Below the pieces are notes generated by a model, which worked only from the letters and a program-made list of their open reading frames with translations, did not search any database and was not told the DNA's origin. This document shows positions 8,159-16,157 of a stretch of 59,868 bases of DNA, in pieces. Numbering within the stretch: the stretch's first letter is position 1; every line of letters begins with the position of its first letter. Origin of the DNA: Micromonosporaceae bacterium KJ-029. Its GTDB lineage: Bacteria; Actinomycetota; Actinomycetes; Mycobacteriales; Micromonosporaceae. The DNA is taken from the NCBI GenBank assembly GCA_005402585.1, contig BIFP01000027.1, forward strand, positions 1 through 59,868, written 5' to 3'. A program made the translations under genes and the position numbers.

Positions 8159-8193
8159 GGGGCCGCGCGAATCTGCCGAGTTCGCGCGGCCCC
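8159..8193 (+). terminator. Terminator hairpin after ssgB
   Basis: A perfect 13-bp inverted repeat (8159-8171 with 8181-8193, nine-base loop) lies 13 bases after the stop codon. There is no T run, as is usual for high-GC actinomycete terminators. Confidence 0.75.
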
Positions 8194-8330
8194 AGCCTGT
8201 CCCAGAAGTACGCGGGCAGCCTCGGACCCTGCCGCCACGCGACCCGGTCACACCGGTCATTCGCCCCGGCCACGCCGCCCGACGGTGTAACCGCCCGCAC
8301 CGGTGACGCCGCGGTGCCGCCCGCCACGCT

Positions 8331-8382
8331 GTTCACCCGTGCGTGGTGATGCGGGCTGCCGCGCAGTTCACCCGTGCGTGGT
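8331..8382. repeat. 17-bp direct repeat at the 3' end of the SDR gene
   Basis: GTTCACCCGTGCGTGGT occurs at 8331-8347 and 8366-8382, a 35-base period. The right copy contains the stop and last codons of the minus-strand SDR gene; the left copy lies just beyond it. It looks like a small slippage duplication of the gene terminus. Confidence 0.8.
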
Positions 8383-9144
8383 CATGCCCCCGTCGACCGG
8401 GATCACCGCGCCGGTCAGGTAGGCGCCGGCCCGTGACGACAGGTAGATCGCCGCACCGGCCATGTCCTCCGGCCGGCCGATCCGCCCCAGCGGCACCTGG
8501 GTCTCGATGGCCGCCCGGGAATCCGGGTCGTCCAGCGCGAACGCCATCATCTTGCTCTCGAACGGCCCCGGCGCGATCGCGTTGACGGTGATCCGCTCGC
8601 CGGCCAGCTGGTGGGCCAGGCTGCGGGTCAACATGTGCACCGCCGCCTTGGTGGCCGAGTACGCGTACACCTCCATGAGCGGCACCCGGATGCCGTCGAC
8701 GGAGCCGATGTTGATCACGCGGGCCGGGTCGTCGGCGCCGGCGGCGGCGCGCAGGTCGGGCAGCAGCGCGGTGGTCAGTCGGAAGACCGCCTTGACGTTG
8801 ACCGCCCACAGCTTGTCGAAGGCGCTCTCCGGGTAGTTCTCCAGCGGCGCGCCCCAGGTGGCGCCGGCGTTGTTGACCAGTACGTCGAGTTTGTCGACCC
8901 GGTCCCGGACGGCCGCGGCCAGCGCCTGCGCCCCCTCGTCGTGGCCGAGGTCGGCGGGGATCGCCTCGCAGTCGCCGAGCGCGGACAGTTCCTCGGCCAC
9001 CGCCGCGCAGACGTCCGCCTTACGCGAGGAGATGATCACACGCGCGCCGGCGGCGACGAAGCCCCGGGCGATCATCAGCCCGATCCCCCGCGAACCGCCG
9101 GTGACCAGGACCGTTTTGCCGTCGACCGAGAACAGATCGTTCAT
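8368..9144 (-). CDS. SDR-family NAD(P)-dependent oxidoreductase
   Basis: The protein is 258 aa, a classical short-chain dehydrogenase. The nucleotide-binding motif TGGSRGIG is at about 16-23, NNAG at about 91, an active-site Ser in IGSVDG, and catalytic YxxxK in YSATK. ITVNAIAPGPF and the C-terminal YLTGAVIPVDGG are typical of the FabG-like and gluconate-5-dehydrogenase-like groups. The substrate cannot be read from sequence. Transcription is divergent from an AraC-type gene, and a 12-bp TetR-type palindrome lies in the shared promoter region, so control by an unlinked TetR regulator is plausible. Confidence 0.88.
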   Translation of the reverse strand: MNDLFSVDGKTVLVTGGSRGIGLMIARGFVAAGARVIISSRKADVCAAVAEELSALGDCEAIPADLGHDEGAQALAAAVRDRVDKLDVLVNNAGATWGAPLENYPESAFDKLWAVNVKAVFRLTTALLPDLRAAAGADDPARVINIGSVDGIRVPLMEVYAYSATKAAVHMLTRSLAHQLAGERITVNAIAPGPFESKMMAFALDDPDSRAAIETQVPLGRIGRPEDMAGAAIYLSSRAGAYLTGAVIPVDGGMTTHG

Positions 9145-9221
9145 GCCATCTCCTCGCCAACCCGGGCGGATGCCGGGGCCGCGGGCACGGACCGCTCGGG
9201 CGCCACGGCGACCAGATCAAC

Positions 9222-9233
9222 TACCGATCGGTA
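9222..9233. promoter_or_regulatory. TACCGATCGGTA operator-like palindrome
   Basis: A perfect 12-bp palindrome lies 78 bases upstream of the SDR start and 108 bases before the AraC gene. Its form (ACCGATCGGT core) is typical of TetR-family operators. The adjacent regulator is AraC-type, which normally binds direct repeats, so the cognate protein is probably encoded elsewhere. Confidence 0.55.
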
Positions 9234-9340
9234 ACCTAACCGCCGGCCCGCTCCGCGACAACCCCGCCGCCCGCCCGAGCAACGGACGCGCAGGCCGCAG
9301 GGGATGCGTACGAGCCGCTCGCGGGCTAACGTCGCAGGTG

Positions 9341-10225
9341 ATGGTCCCTTCCGGTCACCTCGCCACGGCTCTGCCCGACGCTGCCGCCGCCCCGATCGAG
9401 ATCGATACGGTCACGCTGGGTGATCTGACGCCCGACCCCAAATGGCGGCGTCCGGTCCTGCTGGAACAAGAGTTGATCATGCTGGCCACGGGTGGTCACG
9501 GCTTCGCCGAGGTGGACTTCCGTCCCCTGCCGTGCCGGCCGGGAACGCTGCTGCGACTACGTCCCGGCCAGGTGCTGCGCTGCACACCGCCCAGGCTGGA
9601 CGCCGCGGTGGTCCGCTGGCACCCCGAGGCGCTGCACGGGCTGGACATCGACGCCGAGGACGTACCGACCTGGGTCCAGCTCGCCGGCGAGGACGAGGAC
9701 GCGGTCATCAACGACGTGAGCCAGTTGACCGTGGACTCCCGCCGGCATCGGGACACCCCGGCCGCCCGCAGCCTGCTGCGCCATCAGCTCACCGTGCTGC
9801 TGCTGCGACTGAGCATGCTCCCGTCCAGCGTGCGGCGGGCCTCGCGCCCGGAGCAGGCCACCTTCCACCGGTTCTGCCGCGAGGTGGAACTCGGCTACCA
9901 GCACACCCGCCGGGTCGAGGACTACGCCGACCGGTTGGGCTGCTCGGTACGTACGCTCACCCGGGCCTGCCTGGCCGTTACCGGGCGTAGCGCCAAGCAG
10001 ATCGTGGACGAGCGGGTCGCGCTCCAGGCCAGCCGGCTGCTGGCCGCCACCGACGAGCCGATCGCCGGGATCGGCCGGCAGCTCGGGTTCTCCGAGCCGA
10101 CCAACTTCGGCCGGTTCTTCATCCGCGAGATCGGAGTCAGCCCCGGCGCGTTCCGGGCCGCCCGCGAGCTGCCCGGACCGCCTCCGGTCGTGCGACCCCG
10201 CCCGCCCGCCGACGCCTCCACCTAG
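9341..10225 (+). CDS. AraC-family transcriptional regulator
   Basis: The protein has 294 aa. The N-terminal ~150 residues form a cupin-like sensing domain (CRPGTLLRLRPGQVLRC). The C-terminal ~100 residues hold two helix-turn-helix motifs: VEDYADRLGCSVRTLTRAC and IAGIGRQLGFSEPTNFGRFF, ending in the family signature GVSPGAFR. ATG 9341 is preceded by GCAGG. It is divergent from the SDR gene, and its effector is unknown. The last 20 residues are Pro/Arg-rich and run into a GC-rich repeat. Confidence 0.88.
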   Translation: MVPSGHLATALPDAAAAPIEIDTVTLGDLTPDPKWRRPVLLEQELIMLATGGHGFAEVDFRPLPCRPGTLLRLRPGQVLRCTPPRLDAAVVRWHPEALHGLDIDAEDVPTWVQLAGEDEDAVINDVSQLTVDSRRHRDTPAARSLLRHQLTVLLLRLSMLPSSVRRASRPEQATFHRFCREVELGYQHTRRVEDYADRLGCSVRTLTRACLAVTGRSAKQIVDERVALQASRLLAATDEPIAGIGRQLGFSEPTNFGRFFIREIGVSPGAFRAARELPGPPPVVRPRPPADAST

Positions 10226-10248
10226 CCCCGCCGGCCGTGACGGCTGCC

Positions 10249-10400
10249 CGACCGCGACCCCGCCGCCGCCACCCGAGACGGCTCGCCGGGCCTGCCGGCT
10301 ACCCGACCCGCGCGCCGCTTCCGCCCGAGACGGCCCACCGGGCCTGACAGCGGCCCCGACCGCGACCCGCCGCCTCCGCCGGAGACTGCCCGCCGGGCGG
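10249..10400. repeat. Imperfect GC-rich tandem repeat, about three 52-55 base units
   Basis: A core CCCGAGACGG-CTCGCCGGGC is seen at 10272, again at 10324 (CCACCGGGC variant), and in diverged form at 10379, each preceded by GACC(G)CGACCC-type sequence. It fills most of the AraC-Rrf2 intergenic gap. No coding or RNA function is evident. Confidence 0.55.
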
Positions 10401-10466
10401 AAACAGGTGCGCGACTCGGCTCGCCGGGCGACCCGCCGGCCGCCGTCGATTGGGCATGATGGCAGG

Positions 10467-10922
10467 GTGCAGATCTCGGCTCGTGGCGACTACGCCGTCC
10501 GGGCGGCGCTGAGCCTGGCCGCCGCGTACCCGTCACTGCTGTCCACCCAGACCATCGCCGCGGAGCAGGACATGCCTCGCAAGTTCCTCGAGGCGATCCT
10601 GTCCGACCTGCGCCGGGCCGGCATCGTCCGCGCGCAGCGGGGTGCGGAGGGCGGCTACGTACTGGCCCAGTCGCCGCGCGAGGTGACCATCGGGGCGGTG
10701 CTGCGGGCGGTGGAGGGGCCACTGGCCGGCGTACGGGGCCTGCGTCCGGAGGAGACCCACTACGACGGGGTGGCGCAACACCTGCCGGGATTCTGGGTCG
10801 CGGTGCGTGCCTCGCTGCGACGGGTGGTCGACGAGGTGAGCCTGGCGGACGTGGTCAACGGCCGGCTGCCGGCGCACGTCCGACGGCTGACCGCACTGCC
10901 CGACGCCTGGGAAGCCCGCTGA
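10467..10922 (+). CDS. Rrf2-family transcriptional regulator lacking Fe-S cysteines
   Basis: GTG 10467 gives 151 aa beginning MQISARGDYAVRAALSLA, the standard Rrf2 start. The winged helix (TQTIAAEQDMPRKFLEAILSDL then QRGAEGGYVLA) is intact. The three-Cys cluster that binds Fe-S in IscR/NsrR is absent: the region after VEGPLAGVRG contains no Cys at all. It is therefore probably a member that senses something other than Fe-S or NO chemistry, as in CymR-type proteins. No obvious target operon is adjacent. Confidence 0.85.
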   Translation: MQISARGDYAVRAALSLAAAYPSLLSTQTIAAEQDMPRKFLEAILSDLRRAGIVRAQRGAEGGYVLAQSPREVTIGAVLRAVEGPLAGVRGLRPEETHYDGVAQHLPGFWVAVRASLRRVVDEVSLADVVNGRLPAHVRRLTALPDAWEAR

Positions 10923-11055
10923 GGCCACCCCCTCGCACCCGACCGGCTGCCGGAGCCACCCGTCCATAACGTTCCACTGCGGACGGCCGGGTTTGGCGGA
11001 TCGGCGTCGCGGGCATCTTCGACCGCGCGGGGACGGCGACGAAGGGAGGCCCGCG

Positions 11056-11235
11056 ATGGGTCTGATGTTCCGCAAACGCAAGAAGTTCGGTCCGCTCATC
11101 CTGCACTTCACCGAGAACGGCTTCTCGTCCTGGAGCATCAAGCTCGGTCGGTGGTCCTGGAACTCGCGGGCCAAGGCGCACCGGGTCGACCTGCCCGGTC
11201 CGCTGTCGTGGAAGCAGGACAAGTCCCGGGCGTGA
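11056..11235 (+). CDS. DUF4236-like small basic protein
   Basis: The gene encodes 59 aa with a strong GAAGGGAGG at 11041-11049. The segment MGLMFRKRKKFGPL followed by short beta strands (LHFTENGFSSWSIKLG) resembles DUF4236, normally MGxRFRKSxKxGPxxRxN. Function unknown. A 14-bp terminator hairpin 12 bases after the stop marks it as a monocistronic gene. Confidence 0.75.
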   Translation: MGLMFRKRKKFGPLILHFTENGFSSWSIKLGRWSWNSRAKAHRVDLPGPLSWKQDKSRA

Positions 11236-11247
11236 GGTCCCGAGGTC

Positions 11248-11281
11248 GAGCGGGGCGCCGGAGTACACCGGCGCCCCGCTC
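11248..11281 (+). terminator. Terminator after the DUF4236-like gene
   Basis: A perfect 14-bp inverted repeat (11248-11261 with 11268-11281, six-base loop) follows the stop codon. Confidence 0.75.
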
Positions 11282-11345
11282 GGCGTCCGGACCGGATTGA
11301 CCGATCGGGGCCGACCGGCGACATCCCGGACCGGACAATCTCGAC

Positions 11346-11846
11346 ATGAATCCGAAACCGGACCACTCGAAGGAGCGTCGCCGGGCCTGGCTGGCCTGCG
11401 CGTTGCTCGCCGTGATCTTCTTCGTCGTCCCGGTGGAAACCGACACGAACGCCACCCGCATGGGCGTACGCGTCCTCGTCAGTCTGCTGACCGTGGGCGG
11501 GGTGACCTGGCTGGTGACCGGCATGGTGCGCCGCCAGCTCACCGCGCCGACGCGGGAGGCCCGTTCCCTGGCGCACCTGGTGGTGGCCCTGGTCGGCGGG
11601 TTGCTCGCCTTCGCCCTCGCCGACTACGTGCTCGCGCGGACCGCGCCGGCGCAGTTCGTCGACCTGGAGACCCGGATCGACGCGCTCTACTTCGCGCTGA
11701 CCACGTTGACCACCGTCGGGTACGGCGACGTGCACGCCCAGGGGCAGCTCGCCCGGGTGCTGGTCAGCGTGCAAATGGCCTTCAGCATCGGGGTGATCGC
11801 CACCGGCGTGTCCCTGGTGGTCAAGCAGTTGACCGGGCGGCCGTGA
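11346..11846 (+). CDS. Potassium channel family protein
   Basis: The protein has 166 aa and four hydrophobic segments (about 14-30, 38-58, 75-92 and 130-155). The pore loop carries the K+ selectivity filter TTVGYGD after IDALYFALTTL, so the last two helices form the ion-channel-2 pore. No RCK/TrkA domain is attached, so gating is unknown. Its 3' end overlaps the 3' end of the minus-strand neighbour by 26 bp. Confidence 0.88.
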   Translation: MNPKPDHSKERRRAWLACALLAVIFFVVPVETDTNATRMGVRVLVSLLTVGGVTWLVTGMVRRQLTAPTREARSLAHLVVALVGGLLAFALADYVLARTAPAQFVDLETRIDALYFALTTLTTVGYGDVHAQGQLARVLVSVQMAFSIGVIATGVSLVVKQLTGRP

Positions 11847-12681
11847 CCAGCACGTCGCCGCCGAGCCGGCCGTGCTCCGGTTCGCGGGTCACCACACCCG
11901 CGTCGAGCAGCGCCGTCAGCGCCCGCACCGCGTCCACGGCCCGGTACGCGGTCGCGGTGACGGCGTACCGGCGCAGCTCGGTGACCGTCCGCGGACCCTG
12001 CCGGGCCAGCTCGGCCAGCAGCGCGCGCCCCAACGGCTCCGGGTCCACCTCCGGTGCCGGCGACAACGGCACGCCGTGCGGGTCGCGGTACCGGAGCCCG
12101 GCCTCCCACAGGTTTTCCTTGATCGCCTCCAGGCTGCGGTCCGAGCCGGTGCCGAAGCCGATCCGCCGGCCCGTGTCGGCCAGTTCGACCTCGGTCGCCA
12201 GCGAAAACCCGGCGTCGGCCAGCGCCGGCCGCAGCGGTGTGTCCGCGCCGGCAAGCACCAACGCCTCGGCGGGCCGGCCGGTCGCGGCGGCGGACAGCGC
12301 CACCGGGTCCACGGTGCCCTGGGCCTCCAGGTAGGACAGCACCGGGGCGCCGGTGGCCGTGGCCGCTCGCAACGCCACCGGGAGCCGGCTCGGCGGGCCG
12401 GGCATCAGGTGCACCGCCACCTCGGGCGGCAGCCCCGCCTCGATGGCACCGAGTCGGGCCGGCAGGTCCTCGGTGCCCTCGGCCAGCACCAGCACGGTGA
12501 GCCGGCAGCCGCGCAGGCCGGCACACTCGGCGGCCACCCGGAGGGTCTCCTCGGCCGGGCGCGGGTCGATACCGTCGTACGCCAGGGCGACGGTGGCCCG
12601 CCGGGCGCGGCGCAGCGCGGCCGGCAGCCAGCTCCGCAGGTGTCGGACGAACAGCTGGTGCGCTACGGCGTCGGTCGGCAT
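11821..12681 (-). CDS. Divergent three-Cys-motif partner (TcmP)-like protein
   Basis: The protein has 286 aa. The N-terminus (LFVRHLRSWLPAALRRARRA then VALAYDGIDPRP) lines up, from memory, with the KHxLLRxYLxAWxxIL and LDGFAGPG motifs of TcmP proteins. The C-terminal half (AIKENLW, GLRYRDPHG, then a winged-helix-like TVTELRRYAV to GGDVLV) matches their C-terminal region. The Gly-rich methyltransferase-like loop is degraded here (GIDPRP), so catalysis is doubtful. TcmP genes usually pair with a three-Cys phage-type gene, which is absent. This is best read as a genome-resident relative of unknown role. ATG 12681. Confidence 0.45.
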   Translation of the reverse strand: MPTDAVAHQLFVRHLRSWLPAALRRARRATVALAYDGIDPRPAEETLRVAAECAGLRGCRLTVLVLAEGTEDLPARLGAIEAGLPPEVAVHLMPGPPSRLPVALRAATATGAPVLSYLEAQGTVDPVALSAAATGRPAEALVLAGADTPLRPALADAGFSLATEVELADTGRRIGFGTGSDRSLEAIKENLWEAGLRYRDPHGVPLSPAPEVDPEPLGRALLAELARQGPRTVTELRRYAVTATAYRAVDAVRALTALLDAGVVTREPEHGRLGGDVLVTAARSTA

Positions 12682-12725
12682 CCTGCCGTTCTACCGCACC
12701 GGCGGCTCGCGCCGCCGGGTACCGC

Positions 12726-12746
12726 CCGGTCGCTCAGAGCGACCGG
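12726..12746. other. Small hairpin in the TcmP-like/VOC intergenic gap
   Basis: CCGGTCGC and GCGACCGG form a perfect 8-bp stem with loop TCAGA. It lies between two minus-strand genes and may be the terminator of the VOC gene, though it is 150 bases past that stop. Confidence 0.4.
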
Positions 12747-12897
12747 CAGTAGGGCGGTGGAGACGAGGCGGGTCCTGGCCGAGGGTGGCAAGGCGGAGGA
12801 GGAGGCCATGCCGGTGTTGCATGGCCGACGACGACAACGCCGCCAGCCGAAGTGCCAGGGCGCGCCGCAGCCCCACCAGTCCTATTGCCGGTCGCTC

Positions 12898-13419
12898 TCA
12901 CACCGGCACCGAGATTCCGACCCCGCCGCGGGTGTCCCCGCCGTAGCGGCGGATCTCGGCGGCCAGGTCGAGCCGGCCGATCCTGGTCCGGGCGCCGAGC
13001 GCGGCGTCGTCCAGCCGGTCGGCCGGTACCAGCCAGACCACCTCGAACTCCAGCCCGTCCGGGTCCTGCGCGTAGAGGCTCTTGGTGGTGCCGTGATCGG
13101 AGGTGCCGACCAGCGCGCCGGCCCCGGTCAGCCGCCGGGCGGTGGCGGCCAGCTCGTCCAGGGTGTCCACCTCCCAGGCCAGGTGGTAAAGGCCGACGGT
13201 GGCGCGGCCGGCGGTGGACCGGCCGGCGCGGGCGCCGATCTCGAACAGGCCGAGGTCGTGGTCGTTGGTGGAGCCGGGCGCCTGGAGGAAGGCGGCGCCG
13301 CGGAACCCCTCCGGGGTCATCGGTACGTGGCGGAAGCCGAGTACGTCGCGGTAGAACGCGACGCTGCGGTCGAGGTCGCTGACGTACAGGACGGCGTGGT
13401 TGAGGCGATGGATTCCCAT
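12898..13419 (-). CDS. VOC-family (glyoxalase/dioxygenase-like) protein
   Basis: ATG 13419 gives 173 aa. Two beta-alpha-beta-beta-beta modules are visible: MGIHRLNHAVLYVSDLDRSV to LFEIGA, and LYHLAWEVDTL to GLEFEVVW. Metal ligands are probably His in LNHAVLYV, His in LYHLAW and Glu in LEFEVVW, as in extradiol dioxygenases and glyoxalases. It is divergent from a MarR gene with a palindrome between them, the usual layout for aromatic or xenobiotic detoxification genes under MarR control. Confidence 0.85.
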   Translation of the reverse strand: MGIHRLNHAVLYVSDLDRSVAFYRDVLGFRHVPMTPEGFRGAAFLQAPGSTNDHDLGLFEIGARAGRSTAGRATVGLYHLAWEVDTLDELAATARRLTGAGALVGTSDHGTTKSLYAQDPDGLEFEVVWLVPADRLDDAALGARTRIGRLDLAAEIRRYGGDTRGGVGISVPV

Positions 13420-13442
13420 GCCGTCGACGGTAGCCCGATTTG

Positions 13443-13456
13443 GTTGAGCGTTCAAC
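13443..13456. promoter_or_regulatory. MarR-type operator GTTGA-N4-TCAAC
   Basis: A perfect 5-bp-arm inverted repeat with a four-base spacer lies 24 bases upstream of the VOC start and 23 bases upstream of the MarR start. MarR proteins typically repress themselves and the divergent gene through such a site; the operator role is inferred from position. Confidence 0.65.
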
Positions 13457-13478
13457 TACTGCGGCTATGATGGCGGTC

Positions 13479-13931
13479 ATGACCCGCTGGCTGAACCCGG
13501 ACGAACAACGCACCTGGCGGGCGTTCCTGGCCGCCTCCCGGGCGCTGATGGACACGCTCGACCGCGAGCTGCAACGCGACGCCGGGATGCCGCACGCCTA
13601 CTACGAGATCCTGGTCCGCCTCTCCGAGGCGCCGGACCGCCAGCTGCGCATGAGCGAACTGGCCGACGCCACCGGCTCCTCGCGCAGCCGCCTGTCGCAC
13701 GCGGTGGCCCGGCTGGAGGCGGCCGGCTGGGTCCGCCGCATGGACTGCCCGACCGACCGGCGCGGCCAGATCGCCCTGCTCACCGACGACGGCTTCGCCA
13801 CCCTCGCCGCCGCCGCGCCCGGCCACGTCGAGGGCGTACGCCGGCACCTGTTCGACGCGCTCAGCCCGGCCCAGGTCGACCAGCTGCGCCGGATCAGCGA
13901 GGCACTGACCGATCACCTGACCCGGCCCTGA
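13479..13931 (+). CDS. MarR-family transcriptional regulator
   Basis: ATG 13479 gives 150 aa (two further in-frame ATGs lie at 13467 and 13470). The winged helix is clear: LRMSELADATGSSRSRLSHA is the recognition segment and RRMDCPTDRRGQIALLTDDG the wing, with the family DxRxG-like loop. Flanking helices for dimerisation are present. It probably represses itself and the divergent VOC gene. Confidence 0.88.
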   Translation: MTRWLNPDEQRTWRAFLAASRALMDTLDRELQRDAGMPHAYYEILVRLSEAPDRQLRMSELADATGSSRSRLSHAVARLEAAGWVRRMDCPTDRRGQIALLTDDGFATLAAAAPGHVEGVRRHLFDALSPAQVDQLRRISEALTDHLTRP

Positions 13932-13999
13932 CCAGATCCTGACCGAACCACTCCGGCGCGGGTCTTGTACATAACGTCGTCGGATGAGCACGATGGGGC

Positions 14000-16003
14000 G
14001 TGCCCTCCGGCTTCGCTGAACTGACTGATCAGGCGCACGACCTGGTTTCCGCCGGCGATCTCGCCGGTGCCCAACGGCTACTCGCCGACGCGCTGACCGG
14101 CGCCGATCCGAGCCCGGTCAACGCGACATCGGAGTTGGCCGAGGCGGCCAGCCTGCATGCGCGGGTGCTGGTCGCCCTCGGCGAGCCGCACTCGGCGCGG
14201 GGCTGGGCCGCCTACGCGTACGCCGCCACCACCCGGCTGCACGGCCGATCCGACCCGCGTACGGTGGCCGCCGCGGCCACCCTGGCGGCGGTGCTGCACC
14301 GGGTGCGCAGCTGGTCCCGGGCCGCCCGGCTCTACCAGGAAGTGATCATCGAGCTGACCGCGGCGGACGGTCCGGAGTCACAGCGGGTGCTCGCCGCGCA
14401 CGCCGACCTGGCCACCGTGGAGTACGCCCGCGGCCAGTGCCAGGTGGCCCGCGACCGCCTCCAGGACGCCTGGGAACTGCACCGCGAGGTCTACGGCGAC
14501 GGGCACCCGAGCGGGATCAAGATGCTGGCCCGGCTCGGATCGATGCAGCGTGACTGCGGGCAGGTCGTCGAGGCGCACGACAGCCTGGCCCTGGCCGGGG
14601 AACTGGCCCGCCAGCACCTCGCCCCGGACGACCCGTTGACCGCGCAGGTGGCGGCCCTGGCCCGGGCCGCCGCCAAGCCGGACCACGTCTGCTCCGACGC
14701 GCCGCCGGTGAACGCGCACGACCCGGTGGTGCCGGCCGCCCGGACCCCGCCATCCGGCGACGCCCCGCCCGCCCCGGCTGACTCCGAGCCGGCCTGGTCG
14801 GCGCAGGCCGACTCCCCACCCGCCTGGCCCACACCGGCCGACGCCGAGCCCGCCTGGGAAGCGCAGGCCGACTCCGAGCCGGCCTGGTCGGCGCCGCTCG
14901 AATCACCACCGGCCTGGCCGCCAACGCCCGGCTCCGAAACGACGATGCCCCGCTCCGGCACGACGGCGCCCGGTGCCGAGCCGGCCCAGCCCGATCCGGC
15001 CGACGCCGACCAGGGATGGCCCGGACCGGCCGACACGGACCAGGGATGGCCACCGGGTGACTCGGAGCCGACCTGGAGCGTGCCGGGATCCGAGCGGGGA
15101 TGGCCCGATCCGGCCGACGCGCCGACGTGGCCGGCGGAGAGCGACCCGCCCGTGCCGTCCCACCCGGCCGGGGAGCAGCACCCCGCCGAGGGGTACCACC
15201 CGAGCCAGGGCTACCCCCCCACCGATCACCCGCCGCCCGGTGTGACCCACCCGGTGCCGACGCCCCGGCAGCCCCCGGACGGCCCGGCCGGGCCACCAGA
15301 GGACTGGTGGACCGGGCCCGCCGACGAGCCGGCCACCCCGAATCCGTACCCGGCCGACCAGGAGACCGGGTATCCGCAACCCGACCAGCCGACCGCCGTA
15401 CCGCCGAGCGTGGTCGGGCTGACCGTGCCGCCGCCGCAGGCCCCCGGCGTGTACCGGCTGCGCCGGGTCGACGAGCCGAAGCAGCCGGAACCACCGTCGC
15501 CGTTGCTTCCGGTGCCGGTACGTCGAACCGCCCCGGCACCGCCCCGCGAACCCAACCGCCTGGTGCTGATCATCGTCGCGGGCGTCATCGTGGTGCTGCT
15601 CGGCGCCGCCGCGGTCATCGCCGGGGTGTCCCGGGTCGGCGGTGGCAACCCGGCTCCCCCCGCCGCGAGCGACGCCCCGAGCGGCGGACCGACGCCGACC
15701 GCCAGCGCTTCCGTCGCGCCGCCCGCCTCCCCCGGCGCTCCGCCCGCCCGGCTCACCCTGCGCGACAACCGCGACAGCGTGGCGCTGAGCTGGACGTATC
15801 CGGACGGCGGGGAGGGGCCGGTGATCGTCTCCGGTGGCCGCAGCGGGCAGCCGCAAACCGCGTTCGCCGACCTGCCCGCCGGCACCGAGAGCTTCGTCGT
15901 CTACAGCCTCGACCGCCGGCTCGACTACTGCTTCACGGTCGCGGTCGTCTGGTCCACCGACACCGTCGCCCGCTCCGGCGAGGTCTGCACCGAGCGTCGC
16001 TGA
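14000..16003 (+). CDS. TPR protein with low-complexity linker, one membrane helix and an outer FN3-like domain
   Basis: The protein has 667 aa from GTG 14000. Residues 1-230 are helical repeats of tetratricopeptide type. Residues about 240-500 are Pro/Asp/Trp-rich and contain repeated EPAW/PPAW units (about 14776-14935). A membrane helix follows (LVLIIVAGVIVVLLGAAAVI, about 518-540), then a Pro/Ser/Ala linker and a C-terminal beta domain with FN3-like LTLRDNRDSVALSWTYP and a Cys pair. The TPR region is cytoplasmic and the FN3-like domain outside. This layout suggests a sensor or scaffold linking an extracytoplasmic ligand to a cytoplasmic partner. No adjacent partner is evident. Confidence 0.75.
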   Translation: MPSGFAELTDQAHDLVSAGDLAGAQRLLADALTGADPSPVNATSELAEAASLHARVLVALGEPHSARGWAAYAYAATTRLHGRSDPRTVAAAATLAAVLHRVRSWSRAARLYQEVIIELTAADGPESQRVLAAHADLATVEYARGQCQVARDRLQDAWELHREVYGDGHPSGIKMLARLGSMQRDCGQVVEAHDSLALAGELARQHLAPDDPLTAQVAALARAAAKPDHVCSDAPPVNAHDPVVPAARTPPSGDAPPAPADSEPAWSAQADSPPAWPTPADAEPAWEAQADSEPAWSAPLESPPAWPPTPGSETTMPRSGTTAPGAEPAQPDPADADQGWPGPADTDQGWPPGDSEPTWSVPGSERGWPDPADAPTWPAESDPPVPSHPAGEQHPAEGYHPSQGYPPTDHPPPGVTHPVPTPRQPPDGPAGPPEDWWTGPADEPATPNPYPADQETGYPQPDQPTAVPPSVVGLTVPPPQAPGVYRLRRVDEPKQPEPPSPLLPVPVRRTAPAPPREPNRLVLIIVAGVIVVLLGAAAVIAGVSRVGGGNPAPPAASDAPSGGPTPTASASVAPPASPGAPPARLTLRDNRDSVALSWTYPDGGEGPVIVSGGRSGQPQTAFADLPAGTESFVVYSLDRRLDYCFTVAVVWSTDTVARSGEVCTERR

Positions 16004-16103
16004 CCGTGATCACCACGGTCAGCGACGCGATGGTGTGACGGGATCGAAGGCACCTGGTTCCGGCGTTCACCGCACGGTATCTTTAGCAGTTCAGGCACAA
16101 AAA

Positions 16104-16126
16104 AGAACGGCCCAAAAAGCCGTTCT
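16104..16126. terminator. AT-rich hairpin upstream of the HelD gene
   Basis: AGAACGGC (16104-16111) and GCCGTTCT (16119-16126) form a perfect 8-bp stem with loop CCAAAAA. On the minus strand a T run follows, so it would work as a minus-strand terminator, but no minus-strand gene ends there. On the plus strand it sits in the likely leader of the HelD gene, 32 bases before the TTG start, next to GAATTCGAATTC. An attenuator role is possible. Confidence 0.5.
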
Positions 16127-16157
16127 GAATTCGAATTCTAGCCAATTGGGAGACGGA

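Noticed and set aside
10530..11774. 413-codon minus-strand frame
   Set aside because: Antisense to Rrf2, DUF4236-like and channel genes; no domain.
12734..13555. 273-codon minus-strand frame with Arg/Pro repeats
   Set aside because: Overlaps the VOC gene in another frame and has no domain; shadow.
16104..16126. Rifamycin-associated element upstream of the HelD gene
   Set aside because: The hairpin sequence does not resemble the GC-rich 19-bp element; only a generic attenuator is suggested.
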